Shown here piece after piece: positions 1-7,400 of a stretch of 18,413 nt of DNA. The notes under the pieces were generated by a model that was not told the origin of the DNA, made no database searches, and was given only the letters and a program-made list of their open reading frames with translations. Origin of the DNA: Thermoplasmata archaeon (GTDB lineage: Archaea; Thermoplasmatota; Thermoplasmata; Lutacidiplasmatales; UBA184); the NCBI GenBank assembly GCA_030037695.1, contig JASHQF010000068.1, positions 1 through 18,413 of the forward strand, read 5' to 3'. Numbering within the stretch: position 1 is the first letter of the stretch; the number at the start of each line of letters is the position of its first letter. The position numbers and the translations under genes were made by a program.

Positions 1-88
1 AGGTCTGGGGGGGTGAATCCCACGCAGCCGGCTGGCCCGCTCCCCCGGCGCGCCCTTTTCCCCCCGCGCACCCCTGCGTTCGGGCGCC

Positions 89-523
89 ATGGACCGGAGC
101 GCTCGGGGCGTGGCCGCCCCTCTGGCCTACGGCTCGTTCCTCCTGTTTGCCCGGAGCGAGCCACTGACGGGCAAGGAGGGGTACCTCGTCGCCGAACAGC
201 AGGCCCGAGCCCGGTGGAGCCGGCTGTTCGTTCCCCTCCCGCCGGAAGCTCCCGTACGGGGAACGGACCCGGCGGACCCACCCCGCGACTTTCCCTGGGA
301 CGTGGGCCTGTGCGTACGACTCGCCGTAGAGATCGCGGAGTCGACCCACGTACCGTTACGCATCATCGACCTCGCTCACCCCGACAACGACCCAGAGCTC
401 ACCGCACGATGGATCCACGAGTCGACCGTGCTGCCGTTGCTGGTCTCGCCGACCGGGAGATCGATGGAAGGGCCGGATCGGTTCGTTCCGAAGGAGCTTC
501 GGCGGTTCTACGCTGCCGGTTGA
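89..523 (+). CDS. Uncharacterised 144-residue protein, possibly thioredoxin-like fold without CxxC
   Basis: I do not recognise this gene. It encodes 144 residues with the same high GC third positions as its neighbours, which supports it as coding. The C-terminal half (about residues 75-140) reads like a thioredoxin-type beta-alpha-beta-beta-alpha unit: a helix, the strand 'PLRIIDL', a polar loop 'HPDNDPE', a helix, then 'STVLPLLVSPTGR', which resembles the cis-proline strand and following turn of thioredoxin-fold proteins, and a last helix 'PKELRRFY'. The CxxC redox motif is absent, and the single Cys lies in 'GLCVRL'. There is no signal peptide or membrane segment. The ATG at 89 is the first plausible start, and no clear Shine-Dalgarno or TATA box precedes it. 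It faces the minus-strand GyrI-like gene. The fold assignment is weak, and a role cannot be given. Confidence 0.55.
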   Translation: MDRSARGVAAPLAYGSFLLFARSEPLTGKEGYLVAEQQARARWSRLFVPLPPEAPVRGTDPADPPRDFPWDVGLCVRLAVEIAESTHVPLRIIDLAHPDNDPELTARWIHESTVLPLLVSPTGRSMEGPDRFVPKELRRFYAAG

Positions 524-603
524 TCCCGACTCCAGCCCCGCCGGAGCTCCCCAGCGCGGGCGCGCCGCGCAGCTGCTCGACCTGGACTGGGGAGCCTTAG
601 CGG

Positions 604-1065
604 CTACCGACGAAGGAGGAATTGGACCTCGCAGTGGGCCCAGGCTCGCGCGCTTTTCCAGGGGTCGGTAGGGTAGACCTCCCGGACCTCGACGGTACCC
701 TTCCTTCGGCCCCGATGCGGTAGGCGCGCCCAGTCCTGAAGGGCGTGGTAGATGAGCCGCGAGGAGACCCGCTCCGGGTCGAAGACCACGCTGGCTGCGG
801 TGCCGCCCCGGAGGGTCCGCAGGCGGATGCGCCCGTCCACGGGCGGCGACCGTCGGATCTCGAGGCACGCCTCCCAGCGGTGGTGGCCACGATCGACGAA
901 GATCCAGCGGCGACCGCGTACCCGCACCCGTTTGGCCCATCGCGCCAGCTCGCCGAACTCCGTGCGGAGATTGTCGAACTTCCACGCTCCCACGCGCACG
1001 ATCGAGGCAACGCGCACGTCCCGCACGCGGCGAAGGACGATGTCGATCGGAGGCGAATCCGGCAC
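604..1065 (-). CDS. GyrI-like small-molecule-binding domain protein
   Basis: The 153-residue product matches the GyrI/AraC-effector-binding layout. It has two similar halves, each opening with a beta strand and a following helix: 'VRVASIVRVGAW' (about 17-28) with helix 'LRTEFGELARWA', and 'ASVVFDPERVSSRLIYHALQDWA' in the second half. The end is 'VREVYPTDPWKS' followed by 'CEVQFLL', which matches the family's typical 'Y..dP...ElyiPl' ending; Glu146 lies where the family often has its ligand-facing acid. Such stand-alone domains bind small, often cationic, ligands and may sequester toxins or act as sensors. There is no DNA-binding domain. The start is GTG at 1065, preceded by GAGGT at 1074-1078 with 8-base spacing. 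It is divergent from the HTH_10 regulator at 1167, so the two may share control; that link is an inference. Family is fairly sure, ligand unknown. Confidence 0.72.
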   Translation of the reverse strand: MPDSPPIDIVLRRVRDVRVASIVRVGAWKFDNLRTEFGELARWAKRVRVRGRRWIFVDRGHHRWEACLEIRRSPPVDGRIRLRTLRGGTAASVVFDPERVSSRLIYHALQDWARLPHRGRRKGTVEVREVYPTDPWKSARAWAHCEVQFLLRR

Positions 1066-1073
1066 TTGGAGCG

Positions 1074-1078
1074 ACCTC
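1074..1078 (-). promoter_or_regulatory. Shine-Dalgarno for the GyrI-like gene
   Basis: On the minus strand this reads GAGGT, eight bases before the GTG at 1065. It supports GTG as the start codon because no ATG with a comparable site exists upstream in frame. Confidence 0.5.
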
Positions 1079-1135
1079 GGCGCGAAGGGAGATGTCCACC
1101 CTCTTTACCCTTGGAGCCGCCCGTGGGCGGCGAGC

Positions 1136-1143
1136 GTTAGATA
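1136..1143 (+). promoter_or_regulatory. TATA-like box of the HTH_10 regulator gene
   Basis: The sequence GTTAGATA is an AT-rich patch in otherwise very GC-rich DNA, centred 27 bases before the ATG at 1167. That is the usual archaeal TATA-to-transcription-start distance, so the message would begin at or next to the ATG (leaderless). This is the main reason for choosing 1167 over the upstream ATG at 1092. Confidence 0.5.
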
Positions 1144-1166
1144 CGTGTCGGCGCGTTCGCGGCTCG

Positions 1167-1928
1167 ATGCCGGCGGTGGAAGCCCATCTCCGCGTCCGGC
1201 ACCCGTGTCCGTACTGCGACCTCTCGGTCGAGTTCCCCTCCACGTTGCTGCTGCTCTGGTGCGACAACCGTCGGGACGTCTTCCTGGTCGCCGCGCCGGA
1301 TCCCGAGGAGCTGGAGCGGGTCCTTGCGGCCCTCCGGGACGCGTTCCGTGCCCGCACGCTCGTACGGGAGGGGAACGATGCGCTCGTGGTCGTGCCGGAT
1401 TTCGAGTGGGCCGATCCGCCGTCGGTCACCGGCCTCGCCCGCCAGGGGGGCGTCTGGACGCTACCTCCCGTCGTCTATCTTGAAGGGCGGGAGACGTACC
1501 GGTTCCTCTCGCCGACGAAGCGCGAGCTCTACGCCCTAATCGCGCGACTCCGCCGTCTCGGTGAGGTCGAGCTCCTCGCCGTGTCGACCCGGTCCGGATT
1601 GTCCCGGCTCAAGGACCTCCCGATGGAATCGACGACCTCCGCGCTGGGGCTGACCGATCGCCAAACGAGTTCCTTGGTGGCCGCGTTCGAAGGGGGCCTC
1701 CTCAGCGTGCCGGCGCGGGCCGGTTGGTCGGAAGTGGCCCGGCGCATCGGCCTCTCCCGGTCGACGTTCGGGGAACATCTTCGCAAGGGCCAACTTCGGC
1801 TCCTCGAGAACTGTTACCCTGCGCTCCGGGCCCGGATCCGGGAAAGTGGGGTTGCGACGATCCTGCCGCCAACCCGGCCGGTTCCAGGCCCGCGGCGCGC
1901 TCCGCTGCGCGGAACGAGGGAACCGTAG
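1167..1928 (+). CDS. HTH_10 (bacterio-opsin activator-like) transcription regulator
   Basis: This is a 253-residue archaeal transcription regulator of the Bat/HTH_10 type. The DNA-binding domain lies at about residues 162-215: 'LTDRQTSSLVAAFEGG' is the helix that opens the family, followed by 'WSEVARRIGLSRSTFGEHLRKGQLRLL', the helix-turn-helix itself. The N-terminal region has Cys14 and Cys17 in 'CPYC' and Cys32 in 'LLWCDN', a possible metal or redox site, followed by an alpha/beta sensor region to about residue 150. The ligand is unknown. An open extension to an ATG at 1092 lacks family features and would run through the TATA-like box, so I start at 1167. The tail after about residue 225 is Pro/Arg-rich and probably disordered. 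It is divergent from the GyrI-like gene and convergent with the methyltransferase. Regulator type is confident; targets are not known. Confidence 0.85.
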   Translation: MPAVEAHLRVRHPCPYCDLSVEFPSTLLLLWCDNRRDVFLVAAPDPEELERVLAALRDAFRARTLVREGNDALVVVPDFEWADPPSVTGLARQGGVWTLPPVVYLEGRETYRFLSPTKRELYALIARLRRLGEVELLAVSTRSGLSRLKDLPMESTTSALGLTDRQTSSLVAAFEGGLLSVPARAGWSEVARRIGLSRSTFGEHLRKGQLRLLENCYPALRARIRESGVATILPPTRPVPGPRRAPLRGTREP

Positions 1929-2000
1929 CCGGCCGGCCCGCCGAGCTCGGAGAGGGTCACGGGCGCCGGTAGCCATGCCGAGCGAGGAACTTCCCCCGCC

Positions 2001-2756
2001 CTACACCTGTACCGCGCGGGGGCGCCCGCCCCCGGACGGGGGGGCCGGCCGACGGGAGGCCCCGGGACCGAAGGCGAAAAGACCGAGATCGCGGCGCCGG
2101 AGCGGCAGGCGCCCTCGCCTCCGCGCCCACTGCGCGAGGGCCGGGCAGAGTCCTCCCCCGGGACCGTGGTCGACGATGACGACGCCCCTCGGCGAGAGGC
2201 AGCGGTCCAGGATCCGGAACTCTCGGGCGGTCTCGGCATCGTCGTGCGGAACGTCGTAGACGAAGAGGTCGATCCGGGGCAGTTCGCGGGCTAACAACGG
2301 GAGCAGATCGGTCTTGTCGCCCAGCCGGAGATCCCATCCCCGACGCAGCGACCTCGGGACGGCCCATCCCGACGACCGCCCGGGGGGGAGCGACCAGGAG
2401 TACCGCGGGGGTGGGGCGCCCTTTCGAGGCCGCGGCAGCGCGGGGAGGTCGATGGAGTGGAGCGTTCCGCGTCCGTTCCGCACGAGGCCCCGAAGCAGGT
2501 ACGCGGACGAGACCCCGGAGGAGACCCCCACCTCGACGACATGGCGCGGTCGGAGGAGTCGCGTGATCGCCTCCAGTTCGAGCGGGGCGTCGATCTCCAC
2601 GTACGATTCCCGGCCCTCGCTTCGGTGCAGACGGGCGAGGTGGTCGTAGAGCCGGCGGTTCCGTGAGGCGGCACGAAGCTCCCGCTCGCAGACTGCGACG
2701 GAGCGCCCGGTGAGTCCGGCGACCCACCCCGCGTCGGGGTCGGTTTCAGGGTGCAT
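2001..2756 (-). CDS. Class I SAM-dependent methyltransferase (Methyltransf_24-like)
   Basis: The 251-residue product has the class I methyltransferase core. Motif I is 'VVEVGVSSGVSSAYLL' (about 73-88), the glycine loop that holds S-adenosylmethionine. 'LHSIDLPA' (about 99-106) supplies the acidic residue that binds the ribose (Asp103). 'IDLFVYDVPHDDAE' (about 162-175) and 'LSPRGVVIVDH' (about 187-197) are the motif III/IV strands of the Methyltransf_24 group, where 'DG.H' is replaced by 'DVPHDD'. The N-terminal 60 residues are helical, as in O-methyltransferase-like proteins. The acceptor cannot be inferred. The ATG at 2756 lies 8 bases after the stop of the phosphatase gene, so the two are probably one transcript. 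A longer frame to 3119 is open only because it shadows the phosphatase gene. The C-terminal 20 residues are Pro/Arg/Gly-rich and look unstructured. Confidence 0.8.
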   Translation of the reverse strand: MHPETDPDAGWVAGLTGRSVAVCERELRAASRNRRLYDHLARLHRSEGRESYVEIDAPLELEAITRLLRPRHVVEVGVSSGVSSAYLLRGLVRNGRGTLHSIDLPALPRPRKGAPPPRYSWSLPPGRSSGWAVPRSLRRGWDLRLGDKTDLLPLLARELPRIDLFVYDVPHDDAETAREFRILDRCLSPRGVVIVDHGPGGGLCPALAQWARRRGRLPLRRRDLGLFAFGPGASRRPAPPSGGGRPRAVQV

Positions 2757-2764
2757 CGTTCGGG

Positions 2765-3208
2765 CTACCGGGACCCGAGGTTTTCCGGGTCCTCGATCCA
2801 CTCGCTCGGCCGCTCGATCCGCGGCCGCACGGCGGCGACCCGGTCCAGAGCGTCGTCCAGCGAGATGCCCTCGGACCGGTGGAGGTACCACGCGACGCCC
2901 AACGGTCCGCGACGGATGCCGTGACCGCAGAAGACGAGGATCGGCTCCCCCTTGCGACGGGCCTCCGCCATCGCCGAGGCGAGCCGGTCGAGGTTCCCGG
3001 GCAGAGCTTGTCCCCTGCCGGGGTCGTAGATCGGTATGTGGGTCGCCCCCCGCAGTTCCTCGGGCCGGTCGTCCTTGACGCAGAACCTCGTCCCCGCGAA
3101 GCTCACCGAATCGCTCCACCCTCCGACGTACACCCCGGGGACGATTTCGGAGGCCCCGGGTTTCCTTGCCTTGGAGTTCGCTGCGGGTACCGCCTTCCTG
3201 ACCGACAT
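2765..3208 (-). CDS. Dual-specificity/tyrosine phosphatase-like protein
   Basis: This 147-residue protein has the cysteine-phosphatase fold. It opens with 'SEIVPGVYVGGW' (about 20-31), the strand typical of dual-specificity phosphatases, then 'THIPIYDPG' with Asp62, a candidate general acid. The P-loop is 'FCGHGIRRG': Cys94 and Arg100 satisfy CX5R. The residue before Cys is Phe, not the usual His, and Gly101 replaces the usual Ser/Thr after Arg, so the motif is atypical. The downstream helix pair 'LGVAWYLHRSEGISLDDALDRV' is classic for the family. Likely substrates are phosphoprotein or small phosphate esters in the cytoplasm. ATG 3208 follows GGTGG with a short spacing. It is first in a two-gene operon with the methyltransferase. 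The fold is fairly certain; activity is probable but untested because of the altered P-loop. Confidence 0.8.
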   Translation of the reverse strand: MSVRKAVPAANSKARKPGASEIVPGVYVGGWSDSVSFAGTRFCVKDDRPEELRGATHIPIYDPGRGQALPGNLDRLASAMAEARRKGEPILVFCGHGIRRGPLGVAWYLHRSEGISLDDALDRVAAVRPRIERPSEWIEDPENLGSR

Positions 3209-3324
3209 CGTCCCACCGATCAAGCCACAGCGAGCGAGCCCATCTCGCTGATGCCGCCCCAGGGCGGTCCCGGTTCGAAATCGCGTGCCGAGCCCGGGCC
3301 CCTCGCCGGAGGTTCCCTGCGAGG

Positions 3325-3489
3325 CTACGCCCGGCCGTTCGGCGCGAGGAGCGTTCGTCCGCGGCCGCGCCCCGCGCGATAGAATCTCACGTGCTCGGGA
3401 CCGATGATCAGCCGTCCGGCCCGCGTCTCGACGACGGCGCGATTCGCGCCCAGTTCCACAAGGACGACCCCCGGCCGCTTGGACGGCAT
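3325..3489 (-). CDS. Small uncharacterised protein, 54 residues
   Basis: A 54-codon frame on the minus strand runs from ATG 3489 to TAG at 3327-3325. The translation opens 'MPSKRPGVVLVELGANRAV', continues 'VETRAGRLIIGPEHVRFYR' and ends with an Arg-rich tail and 'LLAPNGRA'. It alternates hydrophobic and charged residues in three or four short strands, as in a small beta-barrel or SH3-like domain, and is basic overall. No known motif was recognised. Two things support it: a TATA-like patch centred 28 bases upstream, which fits a leaderless message, and codon use like neighbouring genes. It lies 116 bases upstream of the phosphatase gene on the same strand and could be the first gene of that transcript. 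It might instead be a chance frame, since GC-rich DNA makes long frames easily. Confidence 0.5.
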   Translation of the reverse strand: MPSKRPGVVLVELGANRAVVETRAGRLIIGPEHVRFYRAGRGRGRTLLAPNGRA

Positions 3490-3679
3490 GGGGACACCCT
3501 AGGCCTTCCTCGGTATGAATACACCGCTCCGGGGTGAATATGGGACGGCTTCGATCGGGTCCGCGGATCACCATGGCCGGGGGCCGGGCCCGTCGCCGCA
3601 ATCCCGGCAATGCCGTCAGCCGGGGCGCGCGGCCCGGTGCGTCGCAGCGCGGTCGGCCTTGCGGACGCGGGAGGCGGCG
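3490..3679. promoter_or_regulatory. Divergent intergenic region with two AT-rich promoter patches
   Basis: This 190-base gap separates the small minus-strand gene from the cupredoxin gene. At 3514-3521 the minus strand reads TATTCATA, centred 28 bases before the ATG at 3489. At 3535-3541 the plus strand reads TGAATAT, a possible TATA box for the cupredoxin message, which would then have a leader of roughly 115 bases. The bases 3518-3525 and 3533-3540 form an imperfect inverted repeat (6 of 8 pairs) spanning both patches. The remainder, 3545-3668, is GC-rich with nothing recognisable. Confidence 0.35.
3669..3674 (+). promoter_or_regulatory. Shine-Dalgarno for the cupredoxin gene
   Basis: GGGAGG lies five bases before the ATG at 3680. 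It decides that start over the open extension to ATG 3515, whose added residues do not resemble a signal peptide. Confidence 0.55.
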
Positions 3680-4375
3680 ATGCGCGCGTCTTATACCGGA
3701 GCGAATTGCGCCGGCGTGGCCCACCGGACCAGCGCTCTCGTAGCGCGGGGAGTCGCCGTGATCGCTTGCTTTGCCCTGCTGGGGGTGACGTTCTCGGTCC
3801 TGCCCGGCATCGTGCGCGGGGCCCACGTCCCGGCCCTCAGTGCGACGAGCGACAACGTCACGATCGATGCGACGACCGATCTCACGTTCGTGCCGTCGTC
3901 GTTCTCGGTCTATCCGGGCGCGATGGTCCATCTGAAGCTCGTGCAGCAAGCCTCGACCGCCCACACCTTCAATCTCTCCTCGGACCGAAATGCGACGATC
4001 CCGACCGGGGACACCACGAGCGAGGTCGAGGCATTCCTCCAAGCGCACGGGGTCTTCGTCCAGCACAACCTCGGCTCGGTGCCCGGGAACACGACCTACC
4101 TCAACTTCACAGCGCCCGGGGTCGGCACGTACGAGTACGTCTGCGTCCTCCACTTCAGCGACGGAATGCGCGGAGTGATGACGAGCACGCGAGGCACGCC
4201 ACCCTCACCGTCCGCGCTTCCGGTCCCCCCGGTCGACCTCGCGATCTTCGGCGGAGTCGTGATCGCCATCGTCGCCCTGGTCCTGTTCCTCCTCCGTCCC
4301 GGGCGCCAGGCCCGTCAGGCGCGCGAAGAGGAGATCGCCCGAAACTCGGCCCGCCGACGTCGGCCCCCGACCTGA
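3680..4375 (+). CDS. Membrane-anchored cupredoxin (blue copper protein)
   Basis: The 231-residue protein is exported and anchored at both ends or by the C-terminus. A hydrophobic segment at about 20-44 ('GVAVIACFALLGVTFSVLPG') is a signal peptide or anchor. The cupredoxin domain covers about 55-170. It begins 'FVPSSFSVYPGAMVHLKL', has the first copper ligand His95 in 'HTFNL', and ends 'APGVGTYEYVCVLHFSDGM' with Cys155, His158 and Met163. The spacing C-x2-H-x4-M is that of plastocyanin/amicyanin-type type I copper sites, so it probably carries electrons outside the membrane. After a Pro/Ser linker, residues about 186-206 form a membrane helix followed by an Arg-rich cytoplasmic tail. Several N-x-S/T sites suggest glycosylation. 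The start ATG 3680 has a good Shine-Dalgarno. Redox partners are not encoded nearby. It precedes the cyclase gene by 47 bases, but that gene has its own promoter. Confidence 0.85.
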   Translation: MRASYTGANCAGVAHRTSALVARGVAVIACFALLGVTFSVLPGIVRGAHVPALSATSDNVTIDATTDLTFVPSSFSVYPGAMVHLKLVQQASTAHTFNLSSDRNATIPTGDTTSEVEAFLQAHGVFVQHNLGSVPGNTTYLNFTAPGVGTYEYVCVLHFSDGMRGVMTSTRGTPPSPSALPVPPVDLAIFGGVVIAIVALVLFLLRPGRQARQAREEEIARNSARRRRPPT

Positions 4376-4394
4376 ACGGCCTCCCGGACGAGGG

Positions 4395-4400
4395 TTTAAT
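4395..4400 (+). promoter_or_regulatory. TATA box of the cyclase-ATPase gene
   Basis: TTTAAT stands out in GC-rich DNA just after the cupredoxin stop codon and is centred about 26 bases before GTG 4423. It predicts a leaderless message beginning at that GTG, which fixes the start of the cyclase just ahead of its catalytic domain. Confidence 0.6.
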
Positions 4401-4422
4401 CGCCTCTTCTCGATCCGTCGCC

Positions 4423-7400
4423 GTGCCGGGGACCCGTCGCCTCGCGGCGATCATGCTCACCGATATGGTCGGCTTCGCCGCCCTCACCCAGCGCGACGAG
4501 GCGCTCGCCCTTCGCCTCCTAGACGAGCACCGCGCGCTCGTGCGGCCCGCCCTCGCCCAACACCGAGGGCGCGAGGTCAAGACCCTCGGGGACGGCTTCC
4601 TCGTCGAGTTCGAGAGCACGCTCGATGCCACCGCATGCGCGATCGAGATCCAGCGTCGGTTCGAGGAGCGGAATCGGACCTCGGGCCACGAGCGGATCCT
4701 CCTGCGCATCGGCCTCCACGTGGGGGATGTGGTCCACGACATGGGGGATGTCTACGGCGACGCCGTGAACATCGCGAGCCGCCTCGAGCCGCTCGCCGAG
4801 CCCGGAGGGATCCTCGTCTCGGGGGCCGTCCATGATCAGGTCCGGGGCAAGGCGGGCGTGGAGTTCTCGCCCATCCCGTCGCCCACGCTGAAGCACATCG
4901 CGGCCACTGTCACCGCCTACCGCGTCGAGCTTCCGTGGCTCGCGCTCGGCGGGGGCGGGCCGGGATCGCTGACCCCGTGGACCGACCGGGACCGCGAGTC
5001 CGAGGCACTTCGACGTGCCGTGGAGCAGGCGATGCGCGGCGAGGGACGACTCCTGCTGGTCCAAGGGGAACCGGGGGTCGGAAAGTCCCGCCTCGCCGAG
5101 GAGGTGCTCGGTGAGTTCGAGCGCCGGGGACTCCGGGTGCTGCGAAGCCGCGCCTACCGGGGCGAGGAAGGCGCCCCCTACGGTCCGTGGGCCCGCATCC
5201 TGCGATCGCTCGCGCGCGACGCGACCACCGACGTGCTCCGGAGCGCCTGCGGCCCGTTCGCCGATGAGGTCGCCAAGCTCGCTCCCGAGATCACCGCGCG
5301 GCTCGGCGCGATCGCCCCGGGCCCCCCGCTCGAGGCGGTGGCCGCCCAACGAAGGTTCCTCGAAGGGATCTCGCAGGCGTTCCTGAACCTCTCCGGCGCG
5401 GGACCGGTCGCCATCTTCCTCGAAGACCTCCAATGGGCCGATCCCGCGTCGTCCGACCTCCTGGGAGTGCTGGTTCGTCAGCTCGGGGCCCATCCGCTGC
5501 TCGTCGTCGCCACGTACCGACCCGCCGACCCCGCCGAACGGCCGGGGCTCACCGAGCTCCTGGTCGAGCTGAAACGGATCCATCGGCTCGAGACCGTGGA
5601 ACTGCGTCGCCTCGGTCCGGCCGAGTTCGCCCGGCTCGTCGCCGCGGCGCTACGACCCTCCCCGGTCTCCGAGGAGGTCTCTCGGTTGCTCTACGAACGG
5701 AGCGGCGGGAACCCGTTCTTCGCGGAGGAGCTGGTCCAGAAGCTGGTGGGGGACGGCGCCCTCGCCCACGAACCGAGCGGTTGGGCGCTCCGCCCCGGCG
5801 CGCCCCTCCGGCTCCCCGAGACCCTGAGGGCGGTCCTTCGGGAGAGGTTGCACGGCCTTGACCCTCCGACGCTGCAACTGCTTCGGATCGCGGCCGTGGC
5901 CGGGCCCTCGTTCCCGGCCGAGCTGCTGGAGAAGGTCTCCGATCTCGGCGAGGAGGCGTTCCTCACCGCGTTCGAGCGGGCCTACCAACGTCGTATCCTG
6001 GAGGAGCGGAAGATCGGCGCCGGTCGGTCCGAGCTCGCGTTCACCGACCCCCAGATCGCCCAGGGGCTGTACGAGGAACTGACGCCGGTCACGCGTCACC
6101 GGCTCCACCGCAAGATCGCCCTCGCGCTCGAATCGCTCGACCCCGACGCCACGCCACGGAGGGCGGCCGAGCTCGCCCACCACTACCTCGAAGCGAACGA
6201 TCCGGCGAAGGCGCTGGAACACGTTCGCCAGGCCGCGAGGAACGCGGAGACGGTGTTCGCGCGCGACGAGGCACGGCGCCACTCCGAGACAGCCCTCGAG
6301 CTCCTCGCCGACCGTCCGGACGATCCGGCCCGGGCCGAGCTGCTCGAATCGCTGGGGGGGGAGCACGAGGCCCTCGGCCACCCCCGGGAGGCGATCCGTG
6401 CCTGGCAGGAGGCGGTCCGGATCTATCGACGGAACGGGGCGATACGTTCGGCCGCGAACCTCGAGCGACGCGAGGGCTATGCCCACCGGCAGTACCTGCA
6501 GGACTCCGCTTCGGCTCTGCACGCTCTCGAGGCGGCCCGGCAGACGCTCGAGCCGCTGGGGGAGACGCCGGAGCTTGCGGCGGTCTACGGCGATCTCGCC
6601 GACCTCTACTGGTACGATCGGAAGTCCGAGGCGGCCGCCGCCGCGTGCGAGAAGGCGCGGGCGCTCGCGGCGCGGACGGGCGCCTACGAGGTCGAGGGCT
6701 GGGCGGACCTGATCCTCGCCTCGCTCGCTCCCCCGGACCGCCGCGCGGAGATGTTCGGGCTGCTCGAGACGATGCTTCGGCTCGGGCACGAGCGTCACCT
6801 CCCCGAGGTGGTGATCGGGGCCTACCACAATCTCGCCGCCGCGACGTTCTACTCGCGCGGGGACCACGAGCGGGCCCTCCGCCTCGTCGACGAGGGGGTC
6901 GCCGAGGCGCAGGCGGTCGGGAGCAAGTCGGGCGAGATGCTCCTGCGCGCGAGACTCGCGCCGCTGTTCCTCACGAGCCGGGGCGAGCTCGACCGCGCGG
7001 AGGAGGCCGCCCGAGCGATGCTCGCTTACGTCGAGCTGTTCTCGCCGCGACCCGAGCCCCTGAGCCTACTGGTCCTCGCCGAAGTGGCGCAGATCCGGGG
7101 CGACCTCGAGCACGCCGAGGAGCACGGTCGCGAGGCGCTCGCGGTCCTCCGACACTCCCCCGATTGGAGCATCCGGAACCTCGTCGACGGGATCCTGGGA
7201 TCGATCTTTCTCGAGCGGGCCGACCCGGCAGCCGCCGCTGCGGCCGTGCGCGAATCGTACGTCGCGACCCGAGCGATGGGCGCTTCGGCGTGGGGGGCGA
7301 CGGGCCAGCTCCGTCTCGCCTCGCTCCTCGGGGAGGCGTTGCTCCGGGGGGCCCCGTCTACGGACGCGGACCCTACCGCAGAGCAGCTCGCCGACGAGGC

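Noticed and set aside
356..1429. A 357-codon minus-strand frame spanning the GyrI-like and HTH_10 genes
   Set aside because: Its composition is Arg/Ser-rich, with no motif, and it overlaps better-supported genes on both strands.
3515..3679. N-terminal extension of the cupredoxin to ATG 3515
   Set aside because: The added 55 residues are polar and Arg-rich ahead of the signal segment, and the Shine-Dalgarno sits before ATG 3680.
3209..4153. Minus-strand extension of the phosphatase frame to 4153
   Set aside because: It runs antisense through the cupredoxin gene. The family's first strand begins near residue 20 from ATG 3208, and a GGTGG site precedes that ATG.
3610..4422. N-terminal extension of the cyclase frame up to 3610
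   Set aside because: It overlaps the cupredoxin gene in another frame and lacks protein-like composition. The TATA box at 4395 supports GTG 4423.
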